This document shows, piece after piece, positions 37,301-48,074 of a stretch of 64,000 nucleotides of DNA. The stretch is from assembly GCA_033964015.1 (NCBI GenBank), contig CM066922.1, positions 24,600,507-24,664,506 of the forward strand. The letters are read 5' to 3'. Position numbers and translations under genes: made by a program. Positions within the stretch are counted from its first letter, which is position 1, and each line of letters begins with the position of its first letter. The notes under the pieces were generated by a model, which saw only the letters and a program-made list of their open reading frames with translations, had not been told where the DNA came from and ran no database searches. This DNA comes from Scolanthus callimorphus (lineage: Eukaryota > Cnidaria > Anthozoa > Actiniaria > Edwardsiidae).

Positions 37301-37523
37301 CAATTTCTCTAAGAGGCTGGTCATCCGGGGAACCTGGCCGTGCTAAATCCATGTCATCTTTGCTGCGCAGTTTCTGTTTCTTTTGTCCATTGTTCGCGCT
37401 ATTTTCTTCCTCTTTCTCTCCACTCGGTGGTTGTGTATTTTCCTTCCCATTTTCTATATCTGGGACCATTTCAAAGCCCATAGACTCAAAGCTCAAAGAC
37501 CTTTTTGGGCTTTGCTTTACGTT
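34354..37523 (-). CDS. Coiled-coil TKL-type protein kinase, three frame breaks
   Basis: The main exon runs 37523-35726 (acceptor TTGCAG before 37523, donor GTAAG at 35725-35721). The last exon is 34562-34354, ending at a TAA. After a charged N-terminus comes ~300 residues of heptad-rich coiled coil (EKEREYMEKEF.., ..REQLRQKEQSLSERDRAL). Then the kinase: glycine loop GTGAYG, VAVK lysine, HRDLN catalytic loop, DFG, APE, and IDVYSYGVLLCELVTGQPP in the last exon. The pattern fits cnidarian TKL/dual-specificity-like kinases. Single-base shifts break the frame near 35873 (just after HRDLNPG), near 35775 (between DFG and APE) and near 34424 (in a run of five A on the minus strand). Each leaves clear kinase sequence in the next frame. 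The start codon is unresolved: an ATG at 37553 lies upstream of the apparent acceptor and may be intronic. It could be a recent pseudogene or an intact gene with sequence errors. Confidence 0.75.
34866..34968. repeat. 10-bp minisatellite CCCGTCCAGA
   Basis: About ten copies in tandem with one 9-bp unit. It lies in the kinase intron (34563-35725). Confidence 0.95.
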
Positions 37524-37696
37524 CTGCAATTGAATAAAGTAAAGACGTGTCAATCAAAATGTTATGGTGGTTTTTCTCAAAGAAAACTACACGAATTCCA
37601 CATACTATAAAGTGATCGGATTTTTCCACGTCTTTTCTTTAGCTTTGTCGCCTATAGGGTGACACTAGCCTTTGTAGAATGTTTAATGTGAAAAAG

Positions 37697-38128
37697 TAGA
37701 AGAAGAAGAAGAAAAACAAAACAGGACCATACATCCAGACACCACCCCGCCGAGAGCTGAAGCTTCGTATGGCGACCGTACGGTGCTTACGTCCACGCCA
37801 GAGATTTCTACCCTGACAGCCGCTATCCCGAAGGAACTCAGTTATGATAATAATAATGATAATCATAATAATAATAATAGGCCATGTTCGAATTACGCTC
37901 CAATGCCTACAAACAATAACCTCAAGTCGAGGCTTTCTTCTGAAATTACTGTAAATGTATTAGAACTTTGAGAAAGCCTCGATTTGAAGCTTTTGTCTTG
38001 TGAGCATTGGAGCGTAATTCGAACCTGGGCTATTGCTCGGTAGGGACTCAGTGATCTAGCAGGGAGAGAACGCCTGGCCACCAGACCATTCTAAGGACGC
38101 CCCTTGTATGAGTAGTGAACAATCAACC
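37697..38128 (-). mobile_element. Probable tRNA-derived SINE, interrupted by a foldback
   Basis: Read on the minus strand it has an A-box-like TGGTCTGGTGGCCAGGCG, then a B-box-like GGTTCGAATTACGC, a body (GTACGGTCGCCATACGA..) and a TTC-rich tail. A second copy lies on the plus strand at 50199-50420. Body and A-box region match well between copies. The B-box-like stretch belongs to the foldback at 37880-38029, which the other copy lacks. Confidence 0.55.
37880..38029. mobile_element. 150-bp foldback MITE within the SINE-like repeat
   Basis: TTCGAATTACGCTCCAATGC at the left pairs with GCATTGGAGCGTAATTCGAA at the right. Inner arms AAGTCGAGGCTTTC and GAAAGCCTCGATTT also pair. Confidence 0.75.
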
Positions 38129-38159
38129 TTATCCCTATAGTTGACTGTTACTCCAAGGT

Positions 38160-38566
38160 CCCGGGGGGGGGGGGGGGGGGACTCCCAATATTTTAGACAG
38201 GGGTGCTCGTCGGGAAAATTGATTTTGGATAGCAAAATGGGTGTGGTCAACATCAAATTCACCCCTAAAAGAAAGCAAATTTGGCGTGGCGAACGCCAAT
38301 TTTACCCCTAAAAGATAGCAAATTTGGCAGGTCAAAACAAATAAAAGCCAATTTGAGGTCTTTTAGGGTTTTCATCCAAGTTTCCTTTGTAAATATCGGT
38401 TCTGGTGTCAGTACCAATATATTTCTGGGCAAGGATTGGTCTGAGACTACCCCTAAGGGATAGGGCTGATTTTAAACTTCCCTAAGAGATAGCACGTCTG
38501 TCAATTTTATACCCTAAGGGATAGGACGAGCACCCCCGTCTGAAAATATGGGGAGTCCCCCCCGCG
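38160..38566. mobile_element. Poly-G-ended hAT-type MITE, 407 bp
   Basis: An exact 8-bp duplication TCCAAGGT flanks it (38152-38159, 38567-38574). Ends are G19-21 then ACTCCCAATATTTTAGACAG..GTGCTCGTC, matched inverted at the right (GACGAGCACC.., GGGAGTCCCCCCC). The interior repeats CCCCTAAAAGATAGCAAA-like blocks. Related copies lie at 47216-47665 and, truncated, at 49567-49700. Confidence 0.85.
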
Positions 38567-39004
38567 TCCAAGGTATTTTAAGGACAGAAAGTCATCAAGG
38601 GACACTTGTTTCTTTCTGTTTTTCATAAAATTGGCGTTTTCATTCGTTGTTTCATCTTTTGTTATCGGTATCATAATTTTCCTTAACATTACAGAAGTGA
38701 CACGCGCTTTATTGACAACTTTCTGATTGCGCATGCGTGTAAACGTAATCAAGAAATATTTTTTCGATATCTTGGGAAGGGGACATTGTAGTTGGATTTT
38801 GAACCGCGTATTTGAACAAAAAAGTGTACCATCAATGCTAAGTCAACAATTCATCTGAGTGTCTGCACTCTTCCAATTTCTTCTTACGCCGAGGCACGTA
38901 GACCTAGACAGGAATGTTTTACAGATACGCGTACTCGTTTAACGGCTAAAATTAGTACAGATTCTGTGGATTCAACTACAATAGGTACGCACGTGCGTAC
39001 TAAC

Positions 39005-39749
39005 TAGGCACAGACAGATTCTGCTCGGCAACTTTTGAGCAACTTTTCAATTTTGAGCAACTTTTTCAATTCTGAGCAACTTTTTTCAACTATGAGCAAC
39101 TTCTTCGCATTTCCGCTATTTCCTATTTAATTTTTAGAACAAAATGGCAATTTGTGATGCATTTGCCATTTCAAATCAAACACAGAATGAAAAATCTTGC
39201 TAAAAAGATAATAAAAAAGTACTTTCTTCACCTTGGGTGCTCACTGCTCAGGGGTATATCTTCAAGATATGGATGTCTCGTTGGGTATCACTTTCCAAAT
39301 ATAGAGCAGAAGCAAAATGGCGGAAGACCCTATTCAAATTGCTAGAGAAAATGGGGCTGAGGTGACATAACCTAAAAGGGCTTCCTAATAGTCTCTTTCA
39401 AAAATAGTAGCAGCAGCTATTATTGTATGAGTTTGATACTACAAACTCCCCATTTTTTTACTAAGCCAACAGAATGGCGGCAAGTGAGTCTCTTTTTAAA
39501 CTACCGTATTGATTAGTTTAATTATGTCATATGGTGTTTAGAATATAATTGCCTGATCTTATGGAGATGTTGAGTTGAGTGATTCTTTAAATAAATCAGG
39601 CGACAAGCGTGAAGAAATGCTCTTTTTGGGGGAGCAACTTTTTTGATTCTGTGAGCAACTTTTTCGAATTTGAGCAACTTTTGAGCAACTTTTGAGGGTA
39701 TTTTGCGGCAACTTTTAAATAATTTTTGAGCAGAATCTGTCTGTGCCTA
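39005..39749. mobile_element. hAT-type non-autonomous element with subterminal repeats
   Basis: GTACTAAC at 38997-39004 and 39750-39757 is an exact 8-bp duplication. The ends TAGGCACAGACAGATTCTGC and its complement are perfect TIRs of at least 20 bp. Both subterminal regions carry multiple GAGCAACTTTT repeats (about five left, four or more right, plus GGCAACTTTT variants), as expected of transposase-binding sites. No transposase is encoded. Confidence 0.9.
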
Positions 39750-39757
39750 GTACTAAC

Positions 39758-42066
39758 GCTCCTGTGTGCCAGTGATTTCTTTCAGTCTGTATTTCTGATC
39801 TTTCTTTTCAAGCATCGACAATGGTAGCTTGAGAAAAGGCTGTAAAATTGTGCTCTGAGGGGGGATGGGGTGGGGGGCAAATATTGCTATAAGAAATGCG
39901 TGCGATTTTCGTAGTTTATTTCAAGACCAACATAGAAATGTCAACGGAGAGTTATTGAGGATAATAATTGCAATCAATTGCGTGCAGAGGGTTTCTACGG
40001 GGCATCTAAAAAAGTATTGCACGCAGCGCAAGGATGGCAATAAACAAATGCACTACAACAAAAGAGAACAAAAAGTTATTTCTGCAGCGTTTTATCAATG
40101 GACAATGCAAGGTCTGCAAGCAATCCTTGTAATAATCCTTAAGCTAAAAATATGCTCATCTGTAATAATTTATAATGGCATCTGTAATAATTTATAATGG
40201 CCATTCATTTAGCTTTCCCACTTTGCGCAAACGGTAGTTTAATTAAACTGGTTTAAATCCTTATCTCCAAAGAGGAGACTGTTCCAACGACAAAACTGAA
40301 TAGAATGTAGTACTGTACATGTTACTAAGTGATCATTTAGCTAGTAAGAGTTTATCACAGTAAACAAATTCTCGTGTTCTGAGGCGAAGAAAAACCTTGT
40401 TTAACTAAACCTGGTTTTGGTGTGAATGTGGTATTAGGATTAGACATAATGTAAACGACACAATAAGCACGTGTTTCATTCGAATGCACTTACCCAGAAT
40501 TCTCCTATAACTCGCGAGATCCTTGCAATAATTGTACATTGGATGGAAATACCGTTTGCAAGACAGTTGTATGAAATCTAGTTTTACTAGAAACCTTCGG
40601 AGAAGTAAAAGGCGATGCTAGAATATCAGCATATCAGCAAATTCGGAGAAATGGGAAATCAGAAACGCGCCACTTCCGGGTCGTGTCTTTCTAGGGACTT
40701 TAGGAACTAAACTATAACTAATAGAAGTTAAAATGCGATAGTAAATGCTCGCCATAATCCGAGACCTTGAACCTGAAATTCTGAAACAGTTATTCAAATG
40801 AGAAACTTTATTGATGTGTATTTCTACTTTCTGAAGTAATGTGATCAAGTGCTAATCATATGGTCATTTATTAAATGTAAAAGCCAATAAGAATGCAGAA
40901 GCATCGAGTGCCCGTGTTGTTTGTTTGTTTTTTCGCACCGGAGACTAGTTATAAATCCATAGGAACCAATATAAACCAAATCTAATGGAACATATTATTA
41001 CCAGCTCGAACAAAACGCTTACTAGTAGTTCCTCTAGATCAGACACATTACTTCTTTTGAGATATCTAGCCGTACACTTGGCTCATCATATTTTAGTACA
41101 TATAATAGGACTCCATGCTACAGCCCTTTGGAAGAGCATATTTTTACAATGTAGTTTATATTTTGAAAATATCCTCCGTTTGAATAAAATTTCATTGACT
41201 GATTCAATGCTGTCGGATGAAGAAAAAATTGGATGAGAAAATTCAGAGGAACACTAAAATTGTAGGAGGCCCAAGTGGCTCATACAAAACAGTTCATCAG
41301 CTCCTAAAACAGCAAGCGCCATGGGTTAGTCATTAGAATTCTAGTGCAAATAACTGAGTGGTTCAAGTAATATCGCGTGTTCAAGTGAGACAGACGAGAA
41401 GTTACTAAGTAATAGAAGACTTCAAAAACTTTATGAACTTTTTCAAGTTGAAGTATCAGGGCCAAGGCCACAACGAGACGTGTATGAACAATATTGCAGG
41501 AGTTAAAAAACAATTCAGACAGCGCTGTGCCATTATTATACATTCACTCTGTACATTAGCAATGGTTCATATTATAGAATAAAAAGTAAAAAACACATAT
41601 TCCCATAATAACGTCTTACTTGATTTCCCATCGTTAAATCCGACTTCTCCTTCAGATTCTTTCACATGCACCAGATAACTCTCGACTACGTAACGACTTC
41701 TTCTGTTCTTGAATAAACATCAATGTATTTTTCTAGTGCGCCAAATTAGAGGTAGAGTTTATCTATACAAGTTTTGCCAAGTTGTTACAAAATTTTCAAC
41801 TTTGTTAAAGACGGACGTAAAACACTTAGGAACAATTTAGTTTCGTTGCAGTTACGAAATTATTACAACGGCTTCCCGGCCCGTAAGCTGAACATGCAAA
41901 TTTCTAAAATGACTTTCAATCGGATCTTTTTATTGATCTTAGGTTTAGAAGTGTGACTAATTATGTAGAAGACAAATATAAACCTTACAGCATTTCGTGG
42001 TGGACAAAAGATTATGGTTAGTGGCGTAGTGGACAGGAAAGCTTGCATGACGTGGATATACGTATA
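39758..42066. other. Intergenic stretch, no gene recognised
   Basis: Frames up to 110 codons (39865-40197 +) show no domain. A ~23-bp direct duplication (CATCTGTAATAATTTATAATGG) lies at 40157-40201. Confidence 0.45.
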
Positions 42067-42240
42067 TCTAATGTGGCTCAATGTTGCGATGGGCGATTTT
42101 TAGCTGTCAATCAAACCAAAACGCTGTATTCGGTCTCTTCAGTGGTTGCCAAATCAACCTTTTTAAAAGTTATCCTTTGTCTTTCTTGCCGCGAATGTTT
42201 AACTTTCTGCTTCAAGAAAATTTACATTTAACAGGTTTTC
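42067..42240. repeat. Partial copy of the 29090-29376 MITE family
   Basis: CAATGTTGCGATGGGCGATT.. and ATCCTTTG..CTTGC..CGAATGTTTAACTTTC blocks match the complement of 29150-29340 in order. One arm is missing. Confidence 0.6.
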
Positions 42241-42449
42241 GTTGCAACCCTTGATCCGCTACAGTTATAACAGAGTCAGCGTTTTCAGAGAGATTTCTAA
42301 GATTATTTGCTTCCTTCGCGATGCAGAGTGCCTTACAATTTGGGATCCTGGCAGGTATTATGGTTACTTTTTGAACGTGTAAAACAAAAGAACACACACG
42401 GTGAAAGCTTGTATGCTGATCTTTATTGGTCTCTATCAGTACACAATAC

Positions 42450-42845
42450 AATAGACCTTTTTCCAAAATGGCCGCCGCAAATTCACATGTCTTAAAATTA
42501 AACTGATTGAAAATCAAATACTTGCACTAGAAAGGGTATCATCACATTAGTAATCCTTTACATTTTCGCTATGCCAAATGCCATGTCGTCTGAGAAAGCA
42601 GGGTCTGAAAATTGAAAGTTTTACAGAGATTTGTATGACTGGGGGTGTGACGCATACCCCAGTACAGTATACAAACGCCTGTAAATGTTCACATTTTTAA
42701 CTTTCGTTTTCTCGAAAGATATTGGATATAATGCAGCGAAATTTTGTAGTTTTACTAAAGTGATGATGTGTGTTCTAGTGCTGGTGTTCATTTTAAACAA
42801 AAATCGATTTTAATTTTCGGCGGCCATTTTGGAAAAAGGTCTATT
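42450..42845. mobile_element. MITE with AATAGACCTTTTTCC ends
   Basis: AATAGACCTTTTTCCAAAAT..GGCCGCCG at the left and its exact complement at 42818-42845 form ~28-bp perfect TIRs. The interior is non-coding. Confidence 0.8.
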
Positions 42846-43229
42846 AAGATCCAGTTGTCTTCAAATGATAGCTTGGGTTTTCTGTGGAAATAACGGGAAA
42901 TGTTTCACTGTAAAGTCATTGACAATTTTATGAGTCAAACTAACAAAACAGTGAACACGTGAAATATATCGATAATCGCAAAAAGCGTACATCGATCACG
43001 TCTTGGGAATCGACGCTTTTCTCCCTGAATTCAGTTCTGAATTCAGGTACAGGATTACTTAGCAGTCACACAGTTGCTCTCGATTTTGATTGGCTAGTAA
43101 TTCCATACTTGCAATTAGTTCGCAATTTGATTGGTTGATAGCGGAGCCCCATAGCTACATGCAGGAGAAAAAGGAACAAAACAAAAGTGTATATGCATCA
43201 AACGATTCTGTCATGGACTTCCGGTTTGT

Positions 43230-43272
43230 GCGTCCGTCCGTCCGTCCGTCCGTCCGTCCGTCCGTTCGTCCG
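43230..43272. repeat. CCGT microsatellite
   Basis: About ten copies of CCGT with one CCGTTCGT interruption, just before the CRE repeat block. Confidence 0.95.
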
Positions 43273-43289
43273 GCGTAACACAGGCAACC

Positions 43290-44020
43290 CAAACGTAAGC
43301 TAACGAGAAAGGGTATATATCTAAGGAAGGGATGAACCTCAGACAACCAAACTTGGGTAAAGTTGTCTAAGCGGCAAGGGGGGTGCAACTGCTTGGTCAC
43401 GTGGTATGACGTCATCGATGACGTCATCAAATGAGGAAAGGTCTGTATCTTTGGAAGGGATGAACCTCAGACAACCAAACTTGGGTAAAGTTGTCTAAGT
43501 GACAAAGGGGGTGCAGCTGCGTGATCACGTGGTATGACGTCTTCGATGACGTCATCAAATGAATAATGGTCTATATCTTTGGAAGGCATGAACCTCAGAC
43601 AACCAAACTTTGGTAAAGTTGTCTAAGCTGCAAGGGGGTGCAACTGCTTGGTCACGTGGTATGACGTCATCGATGACGTCATCAAATGAGGAAAGGTCTA
43701 TATCTTTGGAAGGGATGAACCTCAGACAACCAAACTTGGGTACAGATGTCTAAGTGACAAGGGGGGTGCGATGGCGTAGTCACGTGGTATGACGTCATCG
43801 ATGACGTCATCAAACGAGAAATGGTATATATCTTTAGAAGGGTTGAACCTCAGACAACCAAACTTGGGTGGAGTTGTCTAAGTGGCAAGGGGGGTTTAAC
43901 AGCCTAGTCACGTGGTATGACGTAATCAATGACGTCATCAAACGAGAAAAGGTATTATTTTGGGAAGGGATGACTCTCAGACAACCAAACTTGGGTTAAG
44001 TTGTTTAAGGGTGTTCGGAA
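43290..44020 (-). repeat. ~125-bp CRE/E-box tandem repeat, inverted relative to 480-1290
   Basis: Five to six units carry GTCACGTGGTATGACGTCAT..GATGACGTCATCAAA and the CAGACAACCAAACTTGGGT block. Some palindromes are mutated (43533: CGTCTTCGAT; 43921: CGTAATCAAT). Confidence 0.9.
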
Positions 44021-44282
44021 GTTTGGTTGCTAAGTTACGTTACTCAAAGTCAAACAACAAGATGGTTTTATTTTCAACATATGTTAATTCTGGAGGAATG
44101 ATTTTTCAAAAGTAACTTCATTTTCCTAAAGTTTATTTCATTATTTTGGTTCAATGTAGAAAAAAACGTTCATTTTCATTGTCAAAAGAATTGAAAAACA
44201 TAGTTTTGTTGGAGCGTTTTGCCGTGACTTGTTGTCTAAATGCAAACTATAGCGCGGGATTTGTAAAATGTCGCCACTGGAA

Positions 44283-45769
44283 CACTCATTCTCTGTTAAC
44301 GGAGTCCAGTGGGTTCAGCAATAGCAAAAAATCGAAAAAAATAAACTTTGTTGTAACAGCAAGGGAACTATTGCAAATTGCTGCGAGGTATCTCAAGAGA
44401 AATTTCCCAAATTTGTTCCTTGATATCTTGAAAAGAAAAAAAGTTAAAGCGATTTCAGTGGGATAAACTTTTTTGAAATTCAGGTAAAACAAAATAGACA
44501 TAAAACTCAGCTTAACGGCATGATCTATATAGGCCTGTGTGGCAAATGCTTTAAGAAATAAATAAAATGTAATTTGTTACAATTTACAAAACAATTTCCA
44601 CTTCCAAGTGAAACAACACATTAAACAACTTCCTGTCATTTACGTTATAACGCAAGTCATTTACGTTATATTTACTTAATTGCACATGGTGGCCTATATA
44701 GTTAAGTATTTTAAAAGTAAACGATTCAATACACCCCCAAAGCATCCCCTTACACCCATAAAGCCAACATTTACATTCTGTAGGAACAAAATTCCAAAAG
44801 GAAAGCTTTAATTGGAAAATACAGTAAAAGGCTGTCCACGTGTTCTCTACTTGCTGTTTGGCGCAAAAGAATGAACTTTGAAACTTTAAACGTGCATGCT
44901 TTCCATCACCAGGGTAATTAGCAATGAGATCAGACTGATTTCCACTCAACTTCATGAATTCCTTAGGGTTATCTGTAGGTAACAAGATTACACTGTAATC
45001 TACGTTATGATAACGTTTGTGACAACAGACATTTGACAAGCCATATTTCAGCAACTGGCTGATAACGTTCAATGAATAGCACATTGTTATTACGTGGTGG
45101 GTCATGTCCTAAGATAAACTTCATTAGGTTTCAATCTGCTAAAAGTTCAGCACGCTACGTTGACCTTTATCACATAACGTAAATGACACACACGAAACAA
45201 TTACACCAATTGGTGTTCAAAAGGCATGTGTCGTCGACGAGCGATTGTTTTCTTCAGATCAAAAGTATTTTATATCGAAGGTAGGATATAACCAAAGCAT
45301 AGGAGACTCGCCTTTTACTTAAAATTAGCTTAAAGGGATAAAATATCGGCAATTTTTTAGTAAATAACATATATGACCAAATTGTGTGCGACACCACTTT
45401 CGAGACGACTCAAACAAAAACATTAATAAGCTCTGGGTCCACCATAGGTCACTCAAATTATGTCTGACATATGTATCTTCAACTTAAACTTTCATCCCGG
45501 CCAATGTTGCTTGAGAAAATGATGTTTCATAACTTTTTTGCGTGAAATTTCTTCCGTGCGACACATGTTTTTATCACAATGTCACAGGTAAATGGTATTG
45601 AGATGACCTCTTTAAGTCTGCAAACTCCGTAAAGGTGAATTTATTTACGTGAAATATATTGTAAACTTCCATTATTTCGTGGCATTTATGATTACTGACA
45701 CGCTCAGAATAAAATATATTGATATTTTACCATGCGACATGGGTGGCAATCGTTAACAGAGAATGAGTG
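44283..45769. repeat. 19-bp perfect inverted repeat bracketing ~1.45 kb
   Basis: CACTCATTCTCTGTTAACG at about 44283 and CGTTAACAGAGAATGAGTG at about 45751-45769 are perfect inverted copies. Another pair lies inside (CATTTACGTTAT near 44638 and 44662; ATAACGTAAATG near 45175). The interval holds a 173-codon minus-strand frame (44584-45105) with no domain I recognise. Confidence 0.5.
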
Positions 45770-46419
45770 GGAAACTGCCCGAAATTCCGCTGAAGTACCA
45801 AAAATTATGGCCAAACTAGCATCAAAGATATATCTTCTATCATTGTTGTATCTATTGCATTTCAGTTTTTCTGGAGTTCTTTACTTTTTGTGGCTTTTGT
45901 GAAGAGAAAATATCGTTCGGCGCACGTTCGGCGATCGAAAGAGTTGGCTACTTTGACAAAAATTATACCATTTTGAAAAGTAATTAGCAACTCTGTATAG
46001 AAGAAAATCATACCATGCTAGGAAATCATACCGTTATTGTTTCTACGGCGTTAAAGAAGGAAGAAACAGTCTAAAATGCCTAAATTGTAGCTTTGTTCAG
46101 CCTACAGACTTGCAGTCTCTCGAGTGAAGGTTTATATACAAATTTCTGAAGAAAACAGAAGGTACTGAGTTCAAACCCTGCGTGCGTTCTTTTTTCGTTT
46201 TCAGTTTTTTGCTTTTTCGGGTTTGAACTTTCTTTTTCGCTTCTTAAACAATGTTACGATGTATTTCTCTTCCATTGCTTGCTTGATTTCTATTTTCTGG
46301 TGGAAAATAAAATATAAATTTGTTTTACAAATTTGGTAACCAAGCCTTGGTAACCAAGCCTCCTAGCCCATCAATTCGTGTTTCTTTAAAACACTAATTC
46401 TCACGCGAATCTTAATATT

Positions 46420-46600
46420 TCGCAAAAAATTTAAAGCAAATCGATAGAAAAGCATATTGTTCACAAAGTTAAGTATGGATTTGCATTTAGGATAAAAATT
46501 GCGAAAGTTATAGCCAAAAAACGACTTTATGCACTCGTCATTTCCTTATTTTAAATCGAAATTGCAAATCCATACTTAACTTTATGAAGATGCTCATGAA
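46420..46600. repeat. Inverted repeat CAAAGTTAAGTATGGATTTG
   Basis: CAAAGTTAAGTATGGATTTGCA near 46464 pairs with GCAAATCCATACTTAACTTT near 46565. Nothing else is visible in it. Confidence 0.6.
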
Positions 46601-47215
46601 AAATATATATATAGCAAAAAGTATTCGAAAAACGTCTATTTGAAGTCAAATTAGTTTTTTCTACTCCCGGTCACGTGATCATGGGCGTGGCCCGATGACG
46701 TCATCGTTGGTATTGTTGTCCTTTGATGATGTCATGGCGCAAAATTGGTCATGATTGTAAAGTTTCGCCGATGGAGCTGTTTCAAATTTCCCTAGCAACC
46801 AAGCTTCTAACCACCCTGGTAAGGAGGGTGAGATGGCGTTGTCACGTGGTATGACGTCATCGATGACGTCATTGTAACCGGGAGCTCCGCTTTTAGCCAG
46901 TGGCTAAATGTATATATTAGAAATGAGCAAAAGCAAACCATAAAGCATACATTTCATGTAGATGACAACGTTTAATTACCCAAAAACACCATTGTAATGT
47001 ACTGTTTTATAACATAGACACGATATAACGCGCGCTCTTATTGGCTGATTTTCTATGTGAAAGAAATGGATATACCATAGAGATTTCCCATAGAAATTAC
47101 GTCATCACTCGGAATAAAGCGAAACGGGAGGCAAGATTGAGCTCGCTAATGTCACAAAAGCAGTCAAAAACAACATCCTCGATCTAAAACAAGCTCTGGA
47201 AATTGAAAGCAAGTG

Positions 47216-47665
47216 AAAAGGACTCCCATATTTTTGACCGGGGATGATCGTCGTATCTTTTAGGGGTTAAAATCACGGGGCCTTGGTCTCTTTTAGGGGT
47301 GATCTTAATCTTCAATAAAATTAGGGAGATTGGTATCTTTTAGGGCCGAAATATGTATCCAAATTGTTTTCTCTCATGATGGTGCTTCTAAAAACCGTGT
47401 AAGAAAGAGAGATTACTCGATGAGAAGACAATAAATTAGAAACAAACACGGAAATTTCTTGATGGGTATCTTTTACCTGCTACCTCCTTCGCGCCTATCT
47501 TTGCACATAAGGCCTCATCTTTTAGGGTATCTTTTAGGGTATCTTTTAGGGTAAGAAATTATTTAAACCACGCCATGGCCCGCCATGTTTGGTATCTTTT
47601 AGGGGTGAAACTGAAAATTTCCGACGATCCCCCCCCCCCCCCCCCCCCCCCCCCCTCCCCCCCGG
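47216..47665. mobile_element. Second poly-G/C-ended MITE with TATCTTTTAGGGG repeats
   Basis: The left end GGACTCCCATATTTTTGACC..GGGATGATCGTCG and right end CCGACGATCC plus a C-run match the 38160-38566 family. The interior repeats GGTATCTTTTAGGG about six times. Confidence 0.7.
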
Positions 47666-47831
47666 GCCTTTGAGCATGATTTAAATCAGTGCAAGTCATT
47701 GGGGATTGTTGTTCGTCCATGTTTGGTATCTTTTAGGGGTGAAACTGAAAATTCCGACGATCCCCCCCCCCCCCTCCCCCCCGGGCCTTTGAGCATGATT
47801 TAAATCAGTGCAAGTCATTGGGGATTGTTGT
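47588..47831 (+). repeat. Tandem duplication of MITE end plus flank (~130 bp)
   Basis: TGTTTGGTATCTTTTAGGGG..CCCGGGCCTTTGAGCATG..GGGGATTGTTGT occurs twice in a row. The copies differ mainly in poly-C length (about 27 against 14). Confidence 0.85.
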
Positions 47832-47891
47832 TTGCGTGCGTTTTGTTTCCAATTTTATTTTGCGAAACTTCGTTGTCTATGTTATAAAAGC

Positions 47892-48074
47892 AATGGTCCA
47901 TACTTAGCAGTGCGTATATCCAGTTCTGGAAGCACTTGGACAGTTGAGAGAGCACTCAGCTAGCTAGAGTCGCACTCAGCTAACGCCTCGTGCGACTCTT
48001 ACGCTACCTTCGTGCTCTTTCAACTATCCGCGTGCTACCAGAACTGGATATACGCACGCTAAGCATGGACCATT
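47892..48074. mobile_element. Foldback MITE, arms ~75 bp
   Basis: AATGGTCCATACTTAGCA..GCGTATATCCAGTTCTGG pairs with CCAGAACTGGATATACGC..TAAGCATGGACCATT. Confidence 0.8.

Larger units (their letters stand above)
43143..46915. mobile_element. Larger relative of the 366-1385 element, opposite orientation
   Basis: The right end (46872-46910: CCGGGAGCTCCGCTTTTAGCCAGTGGCTAAA) is the complement of the left end at 366-408. The left end (GCGGAGCCCCATAG, 43143-43156) matches the complement of 1347-1361. Both carry the CRE tandem repeat, here at 43290-44020 with a lone copy at 46835-46880. The 2.8-kb middle is AT-rich with nested inverted repeats. Confidence 0.55.

Noticed and set aside
37886..38025. 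A tRNA gene suggested by GGTTCGAATTACGC
   Set aside because: No acceptor stem or cloverleaf can be folded; the word lies in both arms of a foldback element.
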